DNA of 64,000 bases, taken from contig NW_027052955.1 in the NCBI RefSeq assembly GCF_011386835.1, positions 24,959 to 88,958 on the forward strand, given 5' to 3'. Numbering within the stretch: the first letter of the stretch is position 1; the number at the start of each line of letters is the position of its first letter. The notes beneath the pieces are model-generated. The model had not been told where the DNA came from. It did no database searches and worked only from the letters and a program-made list of their open reading frames with translations. This DNA is from Chrysemys picta bellii (Eukaryota; Chordata; Testudines; Emydidae). Made by a program: the position numbers and the translations under genes. This document shows, one piece after another, positions 60,132 to 64,000 of the stretch.

Positions 60132-63100
60132 TAATAACTTGAGCTGTGATTTGGAGGTGGAACAGCTGTCAAGGGCACTGAGGGGGAGATAGCAGGAGCT
60201 CATCCTTCAAGGAGGGGGGTTGGCACTGGAGGTTACTAGAAAGGACAAGAAGACTCCATTCTGGGGTTCAGGAGGTGAATTTATCCCTCAGTGGTGGGCA
60301 GGTGATGGGTGGAAGTAGTGCTGGTTCCAGGTGCCCTTAATTCCCGCTGATTCCTCGGGGCGTTTGAGTCTCTGACAGGTTCTCGTTCCCTTGCAGCAGG
60401 AGGACGTCACGGCCAAAGCGATGCACCAGCTCCGCATCATCCGGCACTTGCGCCAGATTCCTGAGACACTGCAGGGGCTGTGCCTCTGAGGCCATCAGCA
60501 ACTCCCGCTCCCTGCTGCAGGTACTGCTCTGGCTCACTGTAAATGGGGAGCTAGTGGAAGGGGAAATGGAGCCCCCTGGCCCTCACTAAAAGGGAAAGTG
60601 GTGGATTCTCCATCTCTTGATGTCATTGAAGGAAGACTAGATGCCTTTCTGCAATGTGTGTGCCCAAAAAGTAACTATTGTACTATACAGCAAGCCTATG
60701 GTATGCAAGGGGTTAGATGAGATGCTCTAAAGGTCTCTTCTGGCCATAAAGTCCCCTAATTTTGGAAAAACTGAGTGTAGCATTGGGAGCAGCCTCTGAT
60801 GTTTTACCGTCTAGCCGGCTTGCTTCCTAGAATGAACAGGCATTGAGTGGGGTGATCCACAGAGAGTAGCTCAAACCTTCAAAGTGTCAGGCCAGTAGCA
60901 GGACATTAGCACTTTAGGGTTTGGTTGGGTGTGGCAGTGATATCACAAAGCCCTTACCCTGGACCTCAGCCTATGGGTCAAAAGTGTTAGGGAGGTGGTT
61001 ACCTGAGAGAGAGATGCTGACATCAGCCAGGCAGGACAGGAGCGCAGGGCCAAGGAAACCTCAGAGACCCCTTTGGCTTTGCTTTAGCAAGTGTCCTTCT
61101 CGAGGTCTCCCTTTTTAGGACTCAGAGAGTATTAGGGTTCAAGTATGTGAGTGCGAGGAGGAACCTCTTTCGAGTTTCTCCTTTTATTGATTTTACTAGA
61201 AAACAGACGTGCCTGTTGAGAAGGTAAGAACCTTGGAGAGGTTTTTAACCTGCTCAGTCTGCAGTCTGATCCATCTGGTGCCAGCTGAATTCTAGGCATG
61301 GAAAACACTAGTTCAAGGTGGCAGAATTATACAGCCCACCTGGGATTTTGTGCCGTAGAATCACTGGGGACATTAGGGTTTGTCCTTTTCGTTTTACCTT
61401 TTCCTCCATCCCTCCTTGCTTTCTCTTGTTCCCCTCCCACCACCAGGAGTGGTGTGTGTGTTTGTGTGTTTCTGGGGGTGCTCTTCACCTCCCCTTGTGG
61501 GAAGTTGACACTGCAAGGGCTGTGCCTCTGTGGACATCAGCAACTCCCACTCCCTGCTGCAGGTACTGCTCTGGCTCACTGGAAATGGGGTGCTAGTGGA
61601 AGGGGAAATGGAACCCCCTGGCCCTCACTAAAAGGGAAAGTGGTGGATTCTCCATCTCTTGATGTCATTGAAGGAAGACTAGATGCCTTTCTGGAATGTG
61701 TGTGCCCAAAGAGTAACTATTGTACTATACAGGAAGCCTATGATATGCAGGGGCTTAGATTAGATGCTCTAAAGGTCTCTTGTGACCATAAAGTCCCCTA
61801 ATTTTGGAAACACTGAGTGTAGCATTGGGAGCAGCCTCTGATGTTTTACTGTCTAGCCCACTTGCTTCCTAGAATGAACAGGCATTGAGTGGGGTGATCC
61901 ACAGAGAGTAGCTCAAACCTTCAAAGTGTCAGGCCAGTAGCAGGACATTAGCACTTTAGGGTTTGGTTGGGTGTGGCAGTGATATCACAAAGGCCTTATC
62001 CTGGACCTCAGCCTATGGGTCAAAGGTGTTAGGGAGGTGGTTACCTGAGAGAGAGATGCTGACATCAGCCAGGCAGGACAGGAGCGCAGGACCAGGGAAA
62101 CCTCAGAGACCCCTTTGGCTTTGCTTTAGCAAGTCTCCTTCTCGAGGTCTCCCTTTTTAGGACTCAGAGAGTATTAGGGTTCAAGTATGTGAGTGCGAGG
62201 AGGAACCTCTTTCGAGTTTCTCCTTTTATTGATTTTACTAGAAAACAGACGTGCCTGTTGAGAAGGTAAGAACCTTGGAGAGGTTTTTAACCTGCTCAGT
62301 CTGCAGTCTGATCCATCTGTTGCCAGCTGAATTCTAGGCATGGAAAACACTAGTTCAAGGTGGCAGAATTTTATAGCCCACCTGGGATTTTGTGCCGTAG
62401 AATCACTGGGGACATTAGGGTTTGTCCTTTTCATTTTACCTTTTCCTCCATCCCTCCTTGCTTTCTCTTGTTCCCCTCCCACCACCAGGAGTGGTGTGTG
62501 TGTTTGTGTGTGTTGCTGGGGGTGCTCTTCACCTCCCCTTGTGGGAAGTTGACACTGCAAGGGCTGTGCCTCTGTGGACATCAGCAGCTCCCACTCCCTG
62601 CTGCAGGTACTGCTCTGGCTCACTAGCCGGCTTGCTTCCTAGAATGAACAGGCATTGAGTGGGGTGATCCACAGAGAGTAGCTGAAACCTTCAAAGTGTC
62701 AGGCCAGCAGCAGGACATTAGCACTTCCGGGGAAGGGTGGGTGTGGCAGTGATATCACAAAGGCCTTTTGCAGGACGTCAGCCTATTGGTCAAAGGTGTT
62801 AGGGAGGTGGTGACCTCAGAGAGAGATGCTGACATCAGCCTGGCAGGACAGGAGCACAGGGCCAGGGAAACCTCAGAGACCCCTGTGGCTTTGCTTCAGC
62901 AAGTCTCCTTCTCGAGGTCTCTCTTTGAGGACTGAGAGAGTGTTAGGTTTGACGTATGTGAGTGTGAGCAGGAGCCTCTTTCGAGTTTTCTCCTTTCCTT
63001 TGACGGATTTTACTAGAAAACAGACGTCCCTATTTAGAAGGTAAGAGCCTCCAAGAGGTTTTGGAACCTGCTCAGTCTGATCCATCTGGTGCCAGCTGAA

Positions 63101-63291
63101 TTCTAGGCATGGAAAACAGTAGTTTAAGATGGCAGAATTTTATTCCCTCCCTGGGATTTTGTCCCGTAGAATCACTGGGGACATTAGGGTTTGTCCTTTT
63201 CGTTTTACCTTTTCCTCCATCCCTCCTTCCTTTCTCTTCATCTCTTACTTCTTTTGTCCTTTCTCCTGTTCCCCTTTCACCACCAGGAGTG

Positions 63292-63322
<31 letters not shown>

Positions 63323-64000
63323 TGTGTGTGTTGCTGGGGGTGCTCTTCACCTCCCCTTGTTGGGAGTTGATCCAGAACTGTATGGTTGAAATAGTGCTTG
63401 GACTCCACTGACACTAGATGCTGCCATCGTGTGGTTTAGCATTAGTGTCTGGGATGACTTGGGGCAAGATCTCAACCTCCCCGCAACCCACTTCACTGCT
63501 GCCAGAATCCCACCTGCCCCCCCTGCTAGAGCCGCCTCCCTGCCCAACCTGGGTGGGGGTGGAGAAGAGGGTTCTGATAACTTGAGCTGTGGTTTGGAGG
63601 TGGAACAGCTGTCAAGGGCACTGACGGGGAGGTAGCAGGAGCTCACCCTACAAGGACGGGGGTTGGCACTGGAGATTCCTAGAAAGGAGAAGACGACTCC
63701 ATTCTGGGGTTCAGGAGGTGAATTCATCCCTCAGTGGTGGGCAGGTGCTGGGTGTAAATACTGCTTGTTCCAGGTGTCCTTAATTGCCCCTGATTCCTCG
63801 GGGCATTTGAGTCTCTGACAGGTTCTCGTTCCCTTCCAGGAGGAGGACGTCACGGCCAAAAGGATGCACCAGCTCCGCATCATCCGGCACTTACGCCATG
63901 TGCCTGAGACACTGCAGGGGCTGTTCCTCTGAGGCCTTAGCAACTCCCTCTCCCTGCTGCAGGTACTGCTCTGGCTCACTGTAAATGGGGAGCTAGTGGA
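60132..64000 (+). repeat. Macrosatellite block with short units, to window end
   Basis: This is the distal part of the CR1-A-interrupted unit (exon-like block 60,397-60,520). Anchors then lie at 61,081, 62,123 and 62,893. The unit 61,081-62,122 (1,042 bases) is the short type with gggaagttga joined to cactgcaagggctgtgcc. The next has the same junction and a further deletion at about 62,624 (ctcactagccggcttg), leaving 770 bases. The last unit (62,893 on) is full type, with (TG)n at 63,292-63,331 and an exon-like block at 63,840, and runs off the edge. No supported gene. Confidence 0.85.

Noticed and set aside
1..64000. tRNA, rRNA or snRNA genes
   Set aside because: No cloverleaf with A and B boxes, rRNA core segment or snRNA signature was noticed on reading; a covariance search was not possible here.

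Overview
The window is vertebrate nuclear DNA, most likely from a turtle or another non-avian sauropsid. Three things point there: abundant CR1 LINEs whose 3' ends carry the familiar 'catagaatcatagaat' tail, a Penelope-like retroelement (PLE) with a C-terminal GIY-YIG nuclease, and solo LTRs. I find no host protein-coding gene, tRNA, rRNA or CRISPR array. Taxon assignment is an inference from repeat types only.

The matrix of the window is an array of about 1.0-1.7 kb repeat units (a macrosatellite). Each unit is composite. In forward order it has a start anchor (gcttcagcaagtctcc), a splice-donor-like site, a pyrimidine-rich tract running into a (TG)n microsatellite, a unique middle, a ~124-nt exon-like block between an acceptor-like and a donor-like site, and a decayed CR1 3' end. 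Left of about 11,949 the units lie in reverse orientation; to the right they lie forward. The switch is an abrupt inversion junction. Two blocks that share the same LTR insertion and the same CR1 insertion (about 4.5-10.9 kb and 21.0-26.8 kb) form inverted arms.

Two CR1 groups sit in this matrix. CR1-A occurs at 5,430-8,402 (+), 22,838-25,893 (-), 27,323-30,365 (-) and 57,635-60,131 (-). Its four copies share 5' flank, 5' truncation point and an inactivating frameshift, so they descend from one insertion multiplied by segmental duplication. CR1-B occurs at 1-2,152, 12,979-16,183 and 34,837-38,963 (all -). Two of these keep ORF1 (zinc-binding/coiled-coil N-terminus plus SGNH/GDSL esterase) and part of the 5' leader. 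Three related copies of one LTR-like element and one unrelated 443-bp solo LTR (nested inside a CR1-B) complete the list.

The outstanding feature is 40,783-52,917: a head-to-tail array of about 4.2 PLE copies with an exact 2,880-bp period. It carries four complete, uninterrupted 893-codon reading frames (reverse transcriptase plus GIY-YIG endonuclease). Between each stop codon and the next start lies a 198-bp spacer with a hammerhead-ribozyme-like fold. The four copies are nearly identical, yet their few differences group them in all three possible pairings, which points to exchange between copies. An old, broken copy of a related PLE sits at 18,156-18,634 with a recognisable target-site duplication.
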